A DNA stretch of 64,000 bases from Enterovibrio baiacu (GCF_004120195.1 NZ_SCHN01000021.1:94-64093); one strand, 5' to 3'. Counted from the stretch's first letter, positions 9,487 to 19,566 are shown. A program made the numbers and translations. Notes: generated by a model from the sequence alone, not told the origin.

Positions 9487-9521
9487 TTGACGCTTCGTCA
9501 AAAATTGACGGAACGTCAATT
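9487..9521. promoter_or_regulatory. TetR operator copies 2 and 3, side by side
   Basis: TTGACG-CTT-CGTCAA at 9487-9501 and TTGACG-GAA-CGTCAA at 9505-9519 (extended by AA/TT to 9503-9521). Centres are 18 bp apart. They share both six-base arms with copy 1 and differ only in the three central bases, the behaviour expected of protein-binding half-sites. Confidence 0.82.
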
Positions 9522-9657
9522 GGAGAACGGACAACAACAAACTACATTTTAATCATGTGAACGCGTATTTTTATTTTGCTTGAACTGGGTCCGAGTGACA
9601 GAAGTCCATGTTCTGGAAGTACTAAGCCATATCACTTGGCTTTTTAAAGCAGAGAAT

Positions 9658-9672
9658 TTGACGAATCGTCAC
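9658..9672. promoter_or_regulatory. TetR operator copy 4, next to the RND ribosome binding site
   Basis: TTGACG-AAT-CGTCAC, one mismatch from the palindrome, ending just before the GGAG ribosome binding site of the RND gene. Its place suggests direct blocking of transcript elongation or start-proximal control. Confidence 0.65.
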
Positions 9673-9686
9673 AAACGGAGTGTGTG

Positions 9687-12008
9687 ATGAAAACAGAGCT
9701 ATATCGAATGCCAACGGCAAGACCTTGGTTATTCTTGATCTTCAGTGTGTTGCTTGCAGTTGTTGCAGCAATGGGTAGTCAGAACTTGTATTTCCGAGGC
9801 GACTACCAGATCTTTTTTGACAAAGGGAACCCACAGCTAAAAGCGTTCAAAGAGCTAGAAGCAACATTCAATAAGACGGATACGTTGGCCATTGTGGTTG
9901 CACCTCACAACAAAGACGTGTTTACAAAAGACAACCTCTCGTTGATTCAACAGCTCACCGATGAAGCTTGGCTAACGCCATATGCAAGTCGCGTTGATTC
10001 CATCACAAATTATCAGCATACCTCTGCAGAAGATGATGATCTTCTCGTTGAAGATCTCGCGCCCGATTATTACGAACTCGATGAGGCACGAATCGACTAT
10101 ATCCGCGATGTTGCGCTGAGTGAGCCTCGTTTGGTGGGTGCGATTGTGGGTCAAACTGCGCAAGCTGCCATCGTGAACATCACTTTCCAATTACCCGATG
10201 GTGACCAAACGGCACAAGTGCAGGAAGTGGCTAACTTTGCGAAAGGGGTGTTGGCGAAAGCCAATGAAACCTATCCCGATGTTGACTTCCATCTGGCGGG
10301 CATTATTGCCATGAATAAAGCCTTTGCTGACGCCGCCCAAGCCGACAGCCAGTCACTGGTACCTATGATGTTTTTGGTTGTACTGGTGTTCCTTGGCATC
10401 ATGTTGCGTTCTTGGAAGTTTGTCGCCGCGACACTGCTGGTGATCGTGCTGACGATCGCGGCGACCATGGGCATGCTTGGCTGGGTGGGGCACTACCTGA
10501 ATAATGGTACGGTGACAGTGCCGACCTTGGTGATGACGTTAGCTGTGGCGGACTGTGTGCACTTGATTACGTCATATGTGCATGCCTTGCGCGAAGGCAA
10601 AGACAAAACCGATGCCATTAACTATGCGCTTAAGCTGAACTTCCTCGCCCTGTTGATCACTTCGGTGACCACGTCGATTGGTTTCTTGATGATGAATGCA
10701 TCAGATTCGCCTGTGTTGAGAGACATGGGTAACCTGGCAGCATTGGGTGTCATGATCGCGTTTATGTTGTCTGTAACGCTTTTGCCAGCATTGCTGCAAT
10801 TGATGCCATTTAAGGTGAAACCAGCGCGTAAGAACAGCAATAAAGCGATGTCTTGGGTGGCGGATACCGTGATCGCGAATCACAGGAAAATTCTTCCCGT
10901 TAGCGCCGTCATCATTGTGTTGAGCTCGGTATTGTTGGTGCAAAACCAAGCTAATGATAATGCGGTTGAATACTTCGATTCGGGCAATGATTTCCGCCAA
11001 GCCGCGGACTACATGGAAGATACCGTCAGTGGTACAACGGCGATCAGCATCTCTATCAAATCAGGTCAACCACAAGGGATCACACACCCAGCGTTTTTGA
11101 ACGCCGTGGAAGGCTTCACTGAGTGGTTGCGTACCCAACCAGAAACGGATCATGTCGCGTCAATTTCAGACACATTCAAGCGTTTGAATATGAACATGCA
11201 TGGTGATGACAAGACCTATTACGCATTGCCTCAAGACCCTGAGCTCGCGGCACAATATTTATTACTGTATGAGATGTCGTTGCCTTACGGGCTTGATTTG
11301 AACAACGAAGTGAACATCGATAAGTCTGCCGTCAAGCTTGTGCTGACTACCGATAACCTTGGCAGCGTGAAATTGATTGCGCTGGAAGATCGTATGGATG
11401 CGTGGTTTAAAGCCAATGCGCCTGACTACGAAATGACTTCGTCGGGTCCTAACCTTATGTTCGCGCACATTGGTGAAACAAACATCGCCAGTATGTTGAA
11501 GACGTTACCTATCGCGCTGATACTGATTTCTGGATTGTTAGTGTTTGCATTACGTTCATGGCGTCTTGGTGTCATCAGTCTTGTGCCAAACTTGGTGCCA
11601 GCGATATTGGGCTTTGGTTTGTGGGCAATTGTGTCGGGAGAGATCAATTTAGGGCTTTCGGTGGTTATCACCTTGACCTTGGGGGTTGTTGTTGATGACA
11701 CGGTTCATTTCTTGACCAAATATCGCCATGCGCGTTTGCAGGGCCGAAACGTTGAAGATGGGATCCGCTATGCCTTTGATTCTGTCGGTCGCGCACTGTG
11801 GATCACCACTGTGGTGTTGGTGGCGGGTTTCAGCGTGTTAGCAACGTCGGGTTTCCGATTGAACAGTGACATGGGTTTGCTGAGTGCCATTGTGATTTTC
11901 ATCGCTCTAATCGTGGACTTTGTCTTGTTACCTGCCGTGTTACTGATAGCAGACAAAAAAGCCTATGCTGATGAGTCAAAACCGTTTAGTGAAAAAGCGA
12001 CGCAATAA
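9687..12008 (+). CDS. RND/MMPL-family inner-membrane transporter
   Basis: A 773-residue polytopic protein with two repeats of one helix, a large periplasmic loop and five further helices (TM1 near residues 15-35, a hydrophobic block around 230-370, a second around 390-410 and 600-760). The C-terminal half carries VVVDDTVHFLTKYRHAR and the N-terminal half LAVADCVHLITSYVHALR, the paired acidic motifs of the RND/MMPL superfamily. At about 770 residues it is smaller than drug-efflux RND pumps and closer to lipid-type MMPL/HpnN-like transporters. ATG follows GGAG; GTG one codon earlier is possible. It is the first gene of a three-gene operon with a LolA-like protein and a barrel. Confidence 0.9.
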   Translation: MKTELYRMPTARPWLFLIFSVLLAVVAAMGSQNLYFRGDYQIFFDKGNPQLKAFKELEATFNKTDTLAIVVAPHNKDVFTKDNLSLIQQLTDEAWLTPYASRVDSITNYQHTSAEDDDLLVEDLAPDYYELDEARIDYIRDVALSEPRLVGAIVGQTAQAAIVNITFQLPDGDQTAQVQEVANFAKGVLAKANETYPDVDFHLAGIIAMNKAFADAAQADSQSLVPMMFLVVLVFLGIMLRSWKFVAATLLVIVLTIAATMGMLGWVGHYLNNGTVTVPTLVMTLAVADCVHLITSYVHALREGKDKTDAINYALKLNFLALLITSVTTSIGFLMMNASDSPVLRDMGNLAALGVMIAFMLSVTLLPALLQLMPFKVKPARKNSNKAMSWVADTVIANHRKILPVSAVIIVLSSVLLVQNQANDNAVEYFDSGNDFRQAADYMEDTVSGTTAISISIKSGQPQGITHPAFLNAVEGFTEWLRTQPETDHVASISDTFKRLNMNMHGDDKTYYALPQDPELAAQYLLLYEMSLPYGLDLNNEVNIDKSAVKLVLTTDNLGSVKLIALEDRMDAWFKANAPDYEMTSSGPNLMFAHIGETNIASMLKTLPIALILISGLLVFALRSWRLGVISLVPNLVPAILGFGLWAIVSGEINLGLSVVITLTLGVVVDDTVHFLTKYRHARLQGRNVEDGIRYAFDSVGRALWITTVVLVAGFSVLATSGFRLNSDMGLLSAIVIFIALIVDFVLLPAVLLIADKKAYADESKPFSEKATQ

Positions 12009-12027
12009 CGAATTCAAGGAGAGAAGA

Positions 12028-12822
12028 ATGAAAACGATAAGAACATTATCAAAGGCCGTTGTTGTTGCATTTAGCATGATGGCAATTGCAGTGCCTGTGG
12101 CTGCTGATGAAGTGAAAGGATTGGAGATCGCTAAAGAGCGTAAAGTTCGCGATCAGGGTTGGGGTGACAGTGTTGCTGAAATGACCATGTTGCTGGAAAA
12201 CGCCAATGGCGATACCAGTGACCGTAAATTGCGCATCAAGACACTGGAAGTGGAAGGCGATGGTGATAAAGGCCTGACCATATTTGATGAACCTCGCGAT
12301 GTACGTGGCACTGTCTTCCTGAACTATTCACATATCACAGGGGCTGACGATCAGTGGCTATATCTTCCTGCGTTGAAGCGTGTGAAACGTATTGCTTCTC
12401 GTAATAAGTCGGGTCCATTCATGGGCAGTGAGTTTGCATATGAAGACCTCAGCTCTTTTGAACTCGAAAAGTACACCTTTGACTTGGTGGGCGAAGAAGA
12501 CATTGATGGTCAAAACACCTTTGTGATTGTGCAAACGCCAACAGACAAATTTTCAGGTTACACCAGCCAGAAAGTCTGGATTGATCAAGAGCACTACCGC
12601 CCGTTGAAAACCGAGTTCTATGACCGTCGTAAGTCATTGCTGAAAACCCTGACGTTCACGGATTACGAACAATATCTCGATCAATATTGGCGTGCACACA
12701 CCATGATGATGGTGAACCATCAGACCGGGAAATCAACCAAGCTGACCACCACCGAGCTGACATTCAACACTGGGTTAGATGAAGGCGACTTCTCTAAATC
12801 TAGCTTGAAGCGCGCTCGCTAG
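12028..12822 (+). CDS. Periplasmic LolA-like (outer-membrane lipoprotein-sorting) protein
   Basis: A 264-residue exported protein. A signal peptide ends near VPVAA|DE (residue 26). The mature part matches the LolA-like fold family often labelled outer membrane lipoprotein-sorting protein; visible motifs are DQWLYLPALKRVKRIASRNKSGPFMGSEFAYEDLS (given in part: LPALKRVKRI) and YRPLKTEFYDR. Members sit next to RND/MMPL permeases and are thought to ferry hydrophobic molecules across the periplasm. The start has AAGGAGAG. It lies 19 bases after the RND gene and 8 bases before the barrel gene, indicating one transcript. Confidence 0.87.
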   Translation: MKTIRTLSKAVVVAFSMMAIAVPVAADEVKGLEIAKERKVRDQGWGDSVAEMTMLLENANGDTSDRKLRIKTLEVEGDGDKGLTIFDEPRDVRGTVFLNYSHITGADDQWLYLPALKRVKRIASRNKSGPFMGSEFAYEDLSSFELEKYTFDLVGEEDIDGQNTFVIVQTPTDKFSGYTSQKVWIDQEHYRPLKTEFYDRRKSLLKTLTFTDYEQYLDQYWRAHTMMMVNHQTGKSTKLTTTELTFNTGLDEGDFSKSSLKRAR

Positions 12823-12830
12823 GAGTCAGG

Positions 12831-13994
12831 ATGAAGAAAACATTGTCATTGGCAACGCTGTTTGCGTTGCCTCTTTTCTTATCACCCAGTTATGCCTTTG
12901 AGTTCGAAGGTGAGGTGAGTTTTCAACAGCGGCAGTTTGCGCAAACAGGTGCGCAAGGTCAGGATAAAAGCCAAACGTCGATTGCCTTTGAGCCAGAACT
13001 ATACTGGGAAACGGAAGAAGGGAATACAAGCTTTACGTTTTCGCCGTTCTTTCGATGGGATTCAATGGATGATGAGCGTACCCATGGTGATGTGCGTGAA
13101 GCTTTGTTGATGCACTATGAAGATAACTACGAAATACGCGTCGGCGTCGGCATCGTATTTTGGGGCGTGACAGAGTCACAACACCTTGTCGATGTAATCA
13201 ACCAAACTGATTCGGTTGAAGCGGTTGACGGAGAGGTGAAGCTGGGTCAACCCATGGTGAGTCTCGGACTGGAACTTGATTCTGGTTTGCTTGATTTGTA
13301 TTTACTGCCTTATTTCCGTGAACGTACCTTTGCCAGTTCTGATGGCCGCTTAGCAGTGCCCGGTGCCGGAGATGCGAACGCGCAATATGAGTCTCGTCAT
13401 GAAGAGTTTTACCCTGATGTAGCCGCGCGCTATGGCGTGATGATTGACGAATGGGACCTTGGTTTCAGTGCGTTTCATGGCACGAACAGGGATCCGTACT
13501 TCTTCAATAGTTTGTCCCCATACTATGCGCTCATGACCCAAGTTGGTCTGGACGTTCAAGCCATTTATGGTGATTGGCTTTGGAAAGCAGAGGCTATCCG
13601 ACGTTACAGCTTGGAATCCAATACTGCCTTTACAGGCGGCTTTGAATACACCTATGTGGGTGTGAACGAAGGCATTACCGATTTGGGTTTCTTGGTGGAA
13701 TACCTCTACGACAGCCGCGGTGAAGATGCGCCGGTGGCTGGTCAAAACGATGTGTTCGCTGGTCTTCGTTGGGTGCTCAACGATCATGACGGTACGGAGT
13801 TTTTACTGGGCGGCACACTTGATTTAGATGACACAGATTCTATGACTGTGCGCCTAGAGTCGAGCGGTCGTTTCTCAAATGATTGGAGCTGGACAGTCAC
13901 TGGCTGGATGTTCAATTCAGATCGTGTCACTGACCCGATTTATTCGTTAAAGCGTGATGACTTTATTGAAGCCGAAGTGAGTTGGTACTTCTAA
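12831..13994 (+). CDS. Outer-membrane beta-barrel protein of the RND operon
   Basis: A 387-residue protein with a signal peptide (cleavage after SYA, residue 22), alternating hydrophobic strands rich in Tyr, Trp and Asp, and a C-terminal ...EVSWYF ending in Phe, the recognition signal for BAM insertion. No named family was recognised. AGGAGTCAGG precedes the ATG. As the last gene of the TetR-controlled operon it probably gives the outer-membrane step for whatever the RND and LolA-like proteins move (inference). Confidence 0.82.
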   Translation: MKKTLSLATLFALPLFLSPSYAFEFEGEVSFQQRQFAQTGAQGQDKSQTSIAFEPELYWETEEGNTSFTFSPFFRWDSMDDERTHGDVREALLMHYEDNYEIRVGVGIVFWGVTESQHLVDVINQTDSVEAVDGEVKLGQPMVSLGLELDSGLLDLYLLPYFRERTFASSDGRLAVPGAGDANAQYESRHEEFYPDVAARYGVMIDEWDLGFSAFHGTNRDPYFFNSLSPYYALMTQVGLDVQAIYGDWLWKAEAIRRYSLESNTAFTGGFEYTYVGVNEGITDLGFLVEYLYDSRGEDAPVAGQNDVFAGLRWVLNDHDGTEFLLGGTLDLDDTDSMTVRLESSGRFSNDWSWTVTGWMFNSDRVTDPIYSLKRDDFIEAEVSWYF

Positions 13995-14097
13995 TTTAGT
14001 TGCGAGAAAGAGCAGAAACGAGATTCGAGTGAGAGCAAGAACACGCTAGGTTAACCTATGTCATTACTTGCCTAGGTTGGCTTGCGAGCTTAGCTTT

Positions 14098-14165
<68 letters not shown>

Positions 14166-14168
14166 AAA

Positions 14169-15059
14169 CTATAACAAACTCATCTGGCTCGAATTATCTT
14201 CTGGTAACAGCGGCGCCAATGGCGGCAGGGCGATTTGCTTACTGAGCAAGTCATAGAAGTGTGCGGCGAGTTCAGGTGCTTGATCATTATTCGCCGTATG
14301 AATCATCAGATACGGCGTTTTTCCTTCCTCAATCCATTGCGGGATCTTTTTCTGCCAGTTCGCAAAGAATGCATCGTTTCGTTCAAGTGTTGGGTCGCCA
14401 ATGAACCTCACCATGGGTGTGTTGGCGGTGGAAATAGCATGAACCGGAACGTGAGGCTTCTTCTGCTGCGCATCAAGTAATGCTTCGGTATCCGCTGGCA
14501 CAGCAAAAACAGGGCGGCTGTCCATGATGATGCGATCAGCCCCCCTTTCCAGCAACATACTGTTCAACGCCCGCTCTTCTTCACCTTTGGCGAAAAAGGC
14601 AGGATGACGCACTTCTACGCCGATGTTGAAAGACGCGGGCATACCATTCAAAAACTTCTGTAAATCGGGCAAAGAGTCTGGGCCAAAGGCAGCGGGCAAC
14701 TGAATTTTCCATAGTCCAATGCGTGAATGCAGTGGTGCCATCAGAGAAATGAAATCAGACACCATCTCGTCAGAATGGCGCAGCATTAACTGATGCGTAA
14801 CCGCTTGAGGAAGCTTGAAGGTAAATTCAAATGCATCCGTCGTTGCCGCTTTCCAGTTGGCAACCGTCGCGTGAGAAGGGCTGGCATAAAAAGTGGTATT
14901 GCCTTCTACCGTGTTAAACACTTCCGCATACCGCGCCAAACGCTCGCCACTTTTGGTGCCTGACGGGTAAAACTTACGTTGCCACGTATTGTGCGACCAT
15001 TGCGTCAATCCAAGACGAAGTGGTGGCGTAGTAAGTTGGTGCAGCGGTGTAGTGAGCAT
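14169..15059 (-). CDS. yecE: DUF72 family protein YecE
   Basis: A 296-residue TIM-barrel-like protein of the DUF72 family, of unknown biochemical function. Visible are LRLGLTQWSHNTWQRKFYPSG, given in part as LGLTQWSHNTW, then NTVEGNTTFYASPSHATVANWK and FEFTFKLPQAVTH. The start chosen is the ATG preceded by GAAGGGA on the minus strand; a longer reading frame extends 51 codons upstream with a basic, low-complexity sequence unlike the family and would run into the aspS promoter region. It is divergent from aspS. Confidence 0.87.
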   Translation of the reverse strand: MLTTPLHQLTTPPLRLGLTQWSHNTWQRKFYPSGTKSGERLARYAEVFNTVEGNTTFYASPSHATVANWKAATTDAFEFTFKLPQAVTHQLMLRHSDEMVSDFISLMAPLHSRIGLWKIQLPAAFGPDSLPDLQKFLNGMPASFNIGVEVRHPAFFAKGEEERALNSMLLERGADRIIMDSRPVFAVPADTEALLDAQQKKPHVPVHAISTANTPMVRFIGDPTLERNDAFFANWQKKIPQWIEEGKTPYLMIHTANNDQAPELAAHFYDLLSKQIALPPLAPLLPEDNSSQMSLL

Positions 15060-15342
15060 CGTATCCCTTCGAATTTCTTTTTCCCTATTTTGGTCTTCTT
15101 GACGTTCCGGGGTCAATCCTTGTTCGTTTTTTGCTCGATTGCGATCTTTTCTGGCTTTCATCTCGCTACGATTTCCCGCAAGGCCGATTTTTCCTTTATA
15201 ATGCTGCGTCATTTTGAGGTATTTCTACTTTGGCGTGAGTGAAGACTCAGGCGGAAGTTTGCAGAACAATCTGCACAACCATATTTGTAGCTTTGCGCTT
15301 ACTAGCGCAATAGGACAGTCAGTAACAGATCGGGAAATTCAT

Positions 15343-17130
15343 ATGCGCACCCAATATTGTGGTCACCTGAACAAAGCCCTTGTAGGGCAAACTGTAGAAC
15401 TTTGCGGCTGGGTAAACCGCCGTCGTGATTTAGGCGGTCTTATCTTCATTGATATGCGTGACCGTGAAGGTGTGGTTCAGGTGGTGGTTGATCCGGATAT
15501 GAAAGACGTATTCGAGGTTGCTAACCAACTGCGTAACGAATTCTGTATCAAGATCACCGGTGAAGTACGTGCACGTCCTGATAGCCAAGTAAACAAAGAC
15601 ATGGCAACAGGCGAAGTAGAAGTGCTTGCGACAGGTTTGGAAATCATCAACCGCGCAGCGCCACTGCCATTGGACTTCAACCAGAACAACTCTGAAGAAC
15701 AACGTCTGAAGCATCGCTACCTTGACCTACGTCGCCCAGAAATGAGTGATCGCATCAAGCTGCGTGCAAAAGCATCAAGCTTTGTTCGTCGTTTCCTTGA
15801 TGACAACGGCTTCCTAGACATCGAAACACCGGTACTGACAAAAGCAACGCCAGAAGGCGCGCGTGACTACTTGGTACCAAGCCGTGTTCATAAAGGCAGC
15901 TTCTACGCGTTGCCACAATCGCCTCAGCTGTTCAAACAGCTTCTGATGATGTCTGGTTTTGACCGTTACTACCAAATCGTTAAGTGCTTCCGTGATGAAG
16001 ACTTGCGTGCTGACCGTCAGCCTGAATTTACTCAAATCGATATCGAAACCTCTTTCATGACCGCTGAGCAAGTGCGCGAAGTGACTGAAAACATGGTTCG
16101 CGATATGTGGCAAGACTTGCTGAACGTCGATCTGGGTCAATTCCCAATCATGTCGTTCGAAGAAGCGATGCGTCGTTTCGGTTCAGACAAACCCGATCTA
16201 CGTAACCCACTTGAGATGGTGGACGTTGCAGACATCCTGAAAGACGTTGAATTCAAAGTTTTCTCTGGCCCAGCGAACGATCCAAAAGGCCGTGTTGCGG
16301 TTATTCGTGTACCGGGTGGTGCTGAGCTTTCTCGTAAACAAATCGATGACTACACCAAGTTCGTTGGCATTTACGGCGCGAAAGGTTTGGCATGGATGAA
16401 GGTTAACGACCGTGCAGCAGGCATGGAAGGCGTTCAATCACCAGTGGCTAAGTTCCTGAACGAAGAGGTTGTGAATGGCATTCTTGAGCGCACTGGCGCT
16501 GAGTCTGGCGACATCATCCTGTTCGGTGCAGACAGCAAGAAAGTGGTAACAGAAGCGATGGGCGCACTGCGTCTGAAGCTAGGTACAGACATGGGTCTGA
16601 CGGATAAAGCTGCGTGGGCACCACTTTGGGTTGTCGATTTCCCAATGTTCGAAGAAGACGAAGAAGGTAACCTGCACGCGATGCACCACCCATTCACGTC
16701 GCCATTGGGCATGACGGCAGAAGAGCTACGTGCAAACCCTGCATCTGCAATCTCTAACGCTTACGACATGGTACTAAACGGCTACGAAGTGGGCGGTGGT
16801 TCTGTGCGTATTCACAACTCAGACATGCAAACCGTGGTGTTTGATATCCTGGGTATTGAGTCAGACGAGCAGACAGAAAAATTCGGTTTCTTGCTAGAAG
16901 CATTGAAGTACGGCACGCCACCACATGCAGGTCTGGCATTCGGTCTTGACCGTCTTGTTATGCTGCTTTGTGGTACTGAGAACATCCGTGATGTTATCGC
17001 GTTCCCGAAAACCACCGCAGCGGCATGTTTGCTGACGGATGCGCCAAGCCTTGCTAATCCAGCAGCGCTAGAAGAACTCGCGATTGCGGTTACCGCAGCA
17101 GCGAAGAAGAACGAAGAAAACGACGCGTAA
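15343..17130 (+). CDS. aspS: Aspartyl-tRNA synthetase
   Basis: A 595-residue class II aminoacyl-tRNA synthetase that charges tRNA-Asp. The N-terminal OB-fold anticodon domain starts [20 protein letters not shown]; the catalytic core shows [19 protein letters not shown] (motif 1), [23 protein letters not shown] in motif 2 (FRDED) and [13 protein letters not shown] (motif 3), with a bacterial GAD insert between. Length matches E. coli AspS. A frame open 43 codons upstream is rejected since family similarity begins at this ATG. A strong terminator follows. Confidence 0.97.
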   Translation: MRTQYCGHLNKALVGQTVELCGWVNRRRDLGGLIFIDMRDREGVVQVVVDPDMKDVFEVANQLRNEFCIKITGEVRARPDSQVNKDMATGEVEVLATGLEIINRAAPLPLDFNQNNSEEQRLKHRYLDLRRPEMSDRIKLRAKASSFVRRFLDDNGFLDIETPVLTKATPEGARDYLVPSRVHKGSFYALPQSPQLFKQLLMMSGFDRYYQIVKCFRDEDLRADRQPEFTQIDIETSFMTAEQVREVTENMVRDMWQDLLNVDLGQFPIMSFEEAMRRFGSDKPDLRNPLEMVDVADILKDVEFKVFSGPANDPKGRVAVIRVPGGAELSRKQIDDYTKFVGIYGAKGLAWMKVNDRAAGMEGVQSPVAKFLNEEVVNGILERTGAESGDIILFGADSKKVVTEAMGALRLKLGTDMGLTDKAAWAPLWVVDFPMFEEDEEGNLHAMHHPFTSPLGMTAEELRANPASAISNAYDMVLNGYEVGGGSVRIHNSDMQTVVFDILGIESDEQTEKFGFLLEALKYGTPPHAGLAFGLDRLVMLLCGTENIRDVIAFPKTTAAACLLTDAPSLANPAALEELAIAVTAAAKKNEENDA

Positions 17131-17149
17131 GTCAACCACCTCTTCTAAC

Positions 17150-17177
17150 AATAAGGCCAGATTATCTGGCCTTATTT
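17150..17177. terminator. Terminator after aspS
   Basis: Twelve-base-pair perfect stem AATAAGGCCAGA / TCTGGCCTTATT with a three-base loop, 19 bases after the aspS stop. The T-tract is short, but the stem is very stable. Confidence 0.82.
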
Positions 17178-17296
17178 GTTTCTGAACCAAACAGATATGG
17201 GTGTCGTCTCAGACATTTGCGTTCTGTTTTGCTATAAATCCAAGAACTGACGTAACAACTTCAGCGGCGTGTCGGCCGCTGACAAAGGAGTGAGAA

Positions 17297-18043
17297 ATGG
17301 CAGGTCACAGTAAATTCGCCAACATCAAACACCGCAAAGCTGCGCAAGATGCCAAGCGCGGCAAAATCTTCACCAAACTTATCCGTGAAATCACGGTTGC
17401 AGCCAAAGAGGGCGGCGCTGAACCAGAAAACAATCCTCGTCTTCGTGCTGCCATTGATAAAGCATTGTCGAACAACATGACACGTGACACCGTTAACCGT
17501 GCTGTGACCCGTGGTGCGGGTGGTGAAGGCGATGAGAACATGGAAACGGTCATTTATGAAGGTTACGGCCCTGCTGGTACTGCGGTGATGGTTGAATGCA
17601 TGACTGACAACCGCAACCGCACTGTGTCTGGTGTGCGCCACGCGTTTTCTAAAGCAGGGGGCAACCTAGGGACGGATGGCAGCGTCAACTACTTGTTCGA
17701 CAAGAAAGGTGTGATTTCTTACGCGCCAGGTCTGGACGAAGACGAGGTGATGGAAGCGGCGCTAGAAGGCGGCGCTGATGACGTCGAGACGCATGAAGAT
17801 GGTTCGATGGATGTCTACACCACACCCGCTGAATTTGGTGCCGTGAAAGATGCGCTGGACGCTGCAGGCTTTGAAGCGCAAAACGCAGAAGTGACCTTGG
17901 TGCCTTCCACAAAAGCGGATCTTGATGAAACCACCGCACCGAAACTGCTTCGTCTTATCGATGCACTAGAAGATCTGGATGACGTGCAAGAGGTTTACCA
18001 CAACGGTGATATTTCTGACGAAGTCGCAGCAACATTGGAATAA
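17297..18043 (+). CDS. yebC: YebC/PmpR-family regulatory protein
   Basis: A 248-residue protein starting [20 protein letters not shown], the hallmark of the YebC/TACO1 family. The three-domain form includes [18 protein letters not shown] and [14 protein letters not shown]. Family members are transcription regulators (PmpR) or act on ribosomes stalled at proline stretches. AAAGGAG precedes the ATG. It lies six bases upstream of ruvC in the usual aspS-yebC-ruvC order. Confidence 0.95.
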   Translation: MAGHSKFANIKHRKAAQDAKRGKIFTKLIREITVAAKEGGAEPENNPRLRAAIDKALSNNMTRDTVNRAVTRGAGGEGDENMETVIYEGYGPAGTAVMVECMTDNRNRTVSGVRHAFSKAGGNLGTDGSVNYLFDKKGVISYAPGLDEDEVMEAALEGGADDVETHEDGSMDVYTTPAEFGAVKDALDAAGFEAQNAEVTLVPSTKADLDETTAPKLLRLIDALEDLDDVQEVYHNGDISDEVAATLE

Positions 18044-18049
18044 GTATTC

Positions 18050-18571
18050 GTGGCAATTATTCTCGGGATTGACCCGGGCTCGCGGATCACAGGCTACGGC
18101 GTGATCCGCCATCAAGGTAGACACCTTGAATACCTTGGCAGTGGTTGTATTCGCACAGACTCTGAAGATTTGGCCGGACGACTCGGTCAAATCTATGCAG
18201 GTGTGAGTGAAGTGATCACCCAATTTCAGCCAGACACATTTGCGATTGAGCAGGTGTTCATGGCGCGTAACGCCGACTCAGCGCTAAAGCTAGGGCAAGC
18301 GCGTGGCGCTGCCATGGTTGCAGCGGTCAACGCTAGCTTGCCCGTTAGCGAGTATGCGGCGCGTCTTATCAAGCAATCCGTGGTTGGTAATGGCGGCGCG
18401 GATAAGAAGCAAGTTCAGCACATGGTCGTCCACATGTTGAAACTGCCTTCAACACCACAAGCCGATGCCGCCGATGCCTTGGCTGTTGCGATTTGTCATG
18501 CCCACACTAACCACACGCTGGTGGCTATGGCGGGCAAAGCAACCAGCGCAAGGCGCGGGCGTTATCGCTAA
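18050..18571 (+). CDS. ruvC: Holliday junction resolvase RuvC
   Basis: A 173-residue endonuclease that cuts four-way junctions after branch migration by RuvAB. Visible are [16 protein letters not shown] with catalytic Asp8, [23 protein letters not shown] with the second acidic residue, and the C-terminal [12 protein letters not shown] with the remaining acidic residues. It starts at GTG, six bases after yebC, so the two are co-transcribed. Unlike most vibrios, ruvA does not follow: about 9 kb of other genes lie between. Confidence 0.96.
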   Translation: MAIILGIDPGSRITGYGVIRHQGRHLEYLGSGCIRTDSEDLAGRLGQIYAGVSEVITQFQPDTFAIEQVFMARNADSALKLGQARGAAMVAAVNASLPVSEYAARLIKQSVVGNGGADKKQVQHMVVHMLKLPSTPQADAADALAVAICHAHTNHTLVAMAGKATSARRGRYR

Positions 18572-18591
18572 CGAATATCAATTCTTGTATT

Positions 18592-18618
18592 AAAAAAGTA
18601 GCTTAGGCTGCTTTTTTT
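18592..18618 (+). terminator. Terminator after ruvC
   Basis: AAAAGTAGC / GCTGCTTTT stem (one G-T pair) with a TTAG loop and T7, 20 bases after the ruvC stop. It separates ruvC from the inserted genes. Confidence 0.82.
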
Positions 18619-18885
18619 ACATCTATCCCGCTATGACTTGGCGTGTCAGGCTTATCTCAGTCCTTAGGGTGCGTAAGGTATGAATCTCGGTTGATCTGTA
18701 ATGTTTTAGGTGAGTCGCAGGTCTAGTAATGGGACAAGATAAGAAACAAAGAAAGGCAAAGCGCTAATGCGTTCAACAACGCGTGACGAAGGGAAGCACA
18801 TTTCTCACTTGGGGAAGTGGCGAAATATCTGTTCTTTCCTATCGTTAAAGGACTTAATTTCAGGGTGTTATAAGGCGGAATAATA
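18619..18885. other. Gene-free stretch between ruvC and the DoxX-like gene
   Basis: The gap between ruvC and the next gene is 314 bases. Apart from the ruvC terminator it holds no convincing coding frame, repeat or RNA gene. A short weak dyad CCTTA-N7-TAAGG lies near 18662. The DoxX-like promoter presumably lies in its right part. Confidence 0.5.
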
Positions 18886-19311
18886 ATGAAATATGTTAAA
18901 TGGGGGTTGTGCATCTTCATCGCGTTTGTGTTTGTTCAATCACTGTTCTTTAAGTTTACAGGTTCACCAGAAACCACATTTATCTTTGGAACCTTGGGCG
19001 AGTGGTCAGGACTCACTTGGTTTGGTCAGTATGGCGCCTACATGGTGGGTATTGCTGAGCTTATCGCATCAATTTTGCTGTTCACACGTTTACATGCGCT
19101 AGGTGCGTTGATGGCGGTCGGTACCATGACAGGCGCTATCTTCTTCCACCTTTTCACACCCATTGGTGTTGCGCAGCCTGCGTTTAATGAAGCGGGCGAA
19201 GTTGTCGGCAATGATGGCGGCATATTGTTTGTGATGGCGTGCTTGGTGTGGTTGTCAGCGGCTTTCTTGCTTTACCAATCACGCAATGGTGATCAAGAGC
19301 AAGTGGATTAA
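18886..19311 (+). CDS. DoxX-like small membrane protein
   Basis: A 141-residue membrane protein with four hydrophobic helices (about residues 5-20, 48-68, 72-95 and 112-132). The pattern LFFKFTGSPE near the first helix, the GIAELIASILL second helix and AIFFHLF recall the DoxX/DoxD-like fold. Family members are poorly understood; some take part in thiol or redox stress. GGCGGAATAATA precedes the ATG. It stands alone between ruvC and the ABC transporter gene. Confidence 0.7.
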   Translation: MKYVKWGLCIFIAFVFVQSLFFKFTGSPETTFIFGTLGEWSGLTWFGQYGAYMVGIAELIASILLFTRLHALGALMAVGTMTGAIFFHLFTPIGVAQPAFNEAGEVVGNDGGILFVMACLVWLSAAFLLYQSRNGDQEQVD

Positions 19312-19397
19312 CGCTAACCAGCACCCACGAAAGTTTTGCTGTTGAGTGAACAGACCTTCGGGTATTCACGTCCACACCTTACGAAGAAGTATAATTT

Positions 19398-19439
19398 CGC
19401 CCCTGATATGGTCATAGTCGAAGACACATATCAGGGGCG
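19398..19439. repeat. Inverted repeat, 13-bp perfect arms
   Basis: CGCCCCTGATATG at 19398-19410 and its exact complement CATATCAGGGGCG at 19427-19439, with a 16-base loop. It lies between the DoxX-like and ABC genes, 127 bases before the ABC start. There is no T-tract on the plus strand, so it is not a simple terminator; it could be an operator, an RNA hairpin or a small mobile-repeat relic. Confidence 0.6.
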
Positions 19440-19566
19440 AGTGTTTGAGACAATCCAAAAATAATCTTATCGACCTTGATACGAAGTAGACAGTAATGCG
19501 TATAAACCTCAGCAACTTGAATTGGTTTGCGTATAGTAAGCACATTACTCGTAGAAAGGACTCGCC

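Noticed and set aside
15214-15342. Longer AspS start
   Set aside because: The extra 43 codons show no family similarity and cover the promoter region; the ATG giving MRTQYCGHL matches all known AspS proteins.
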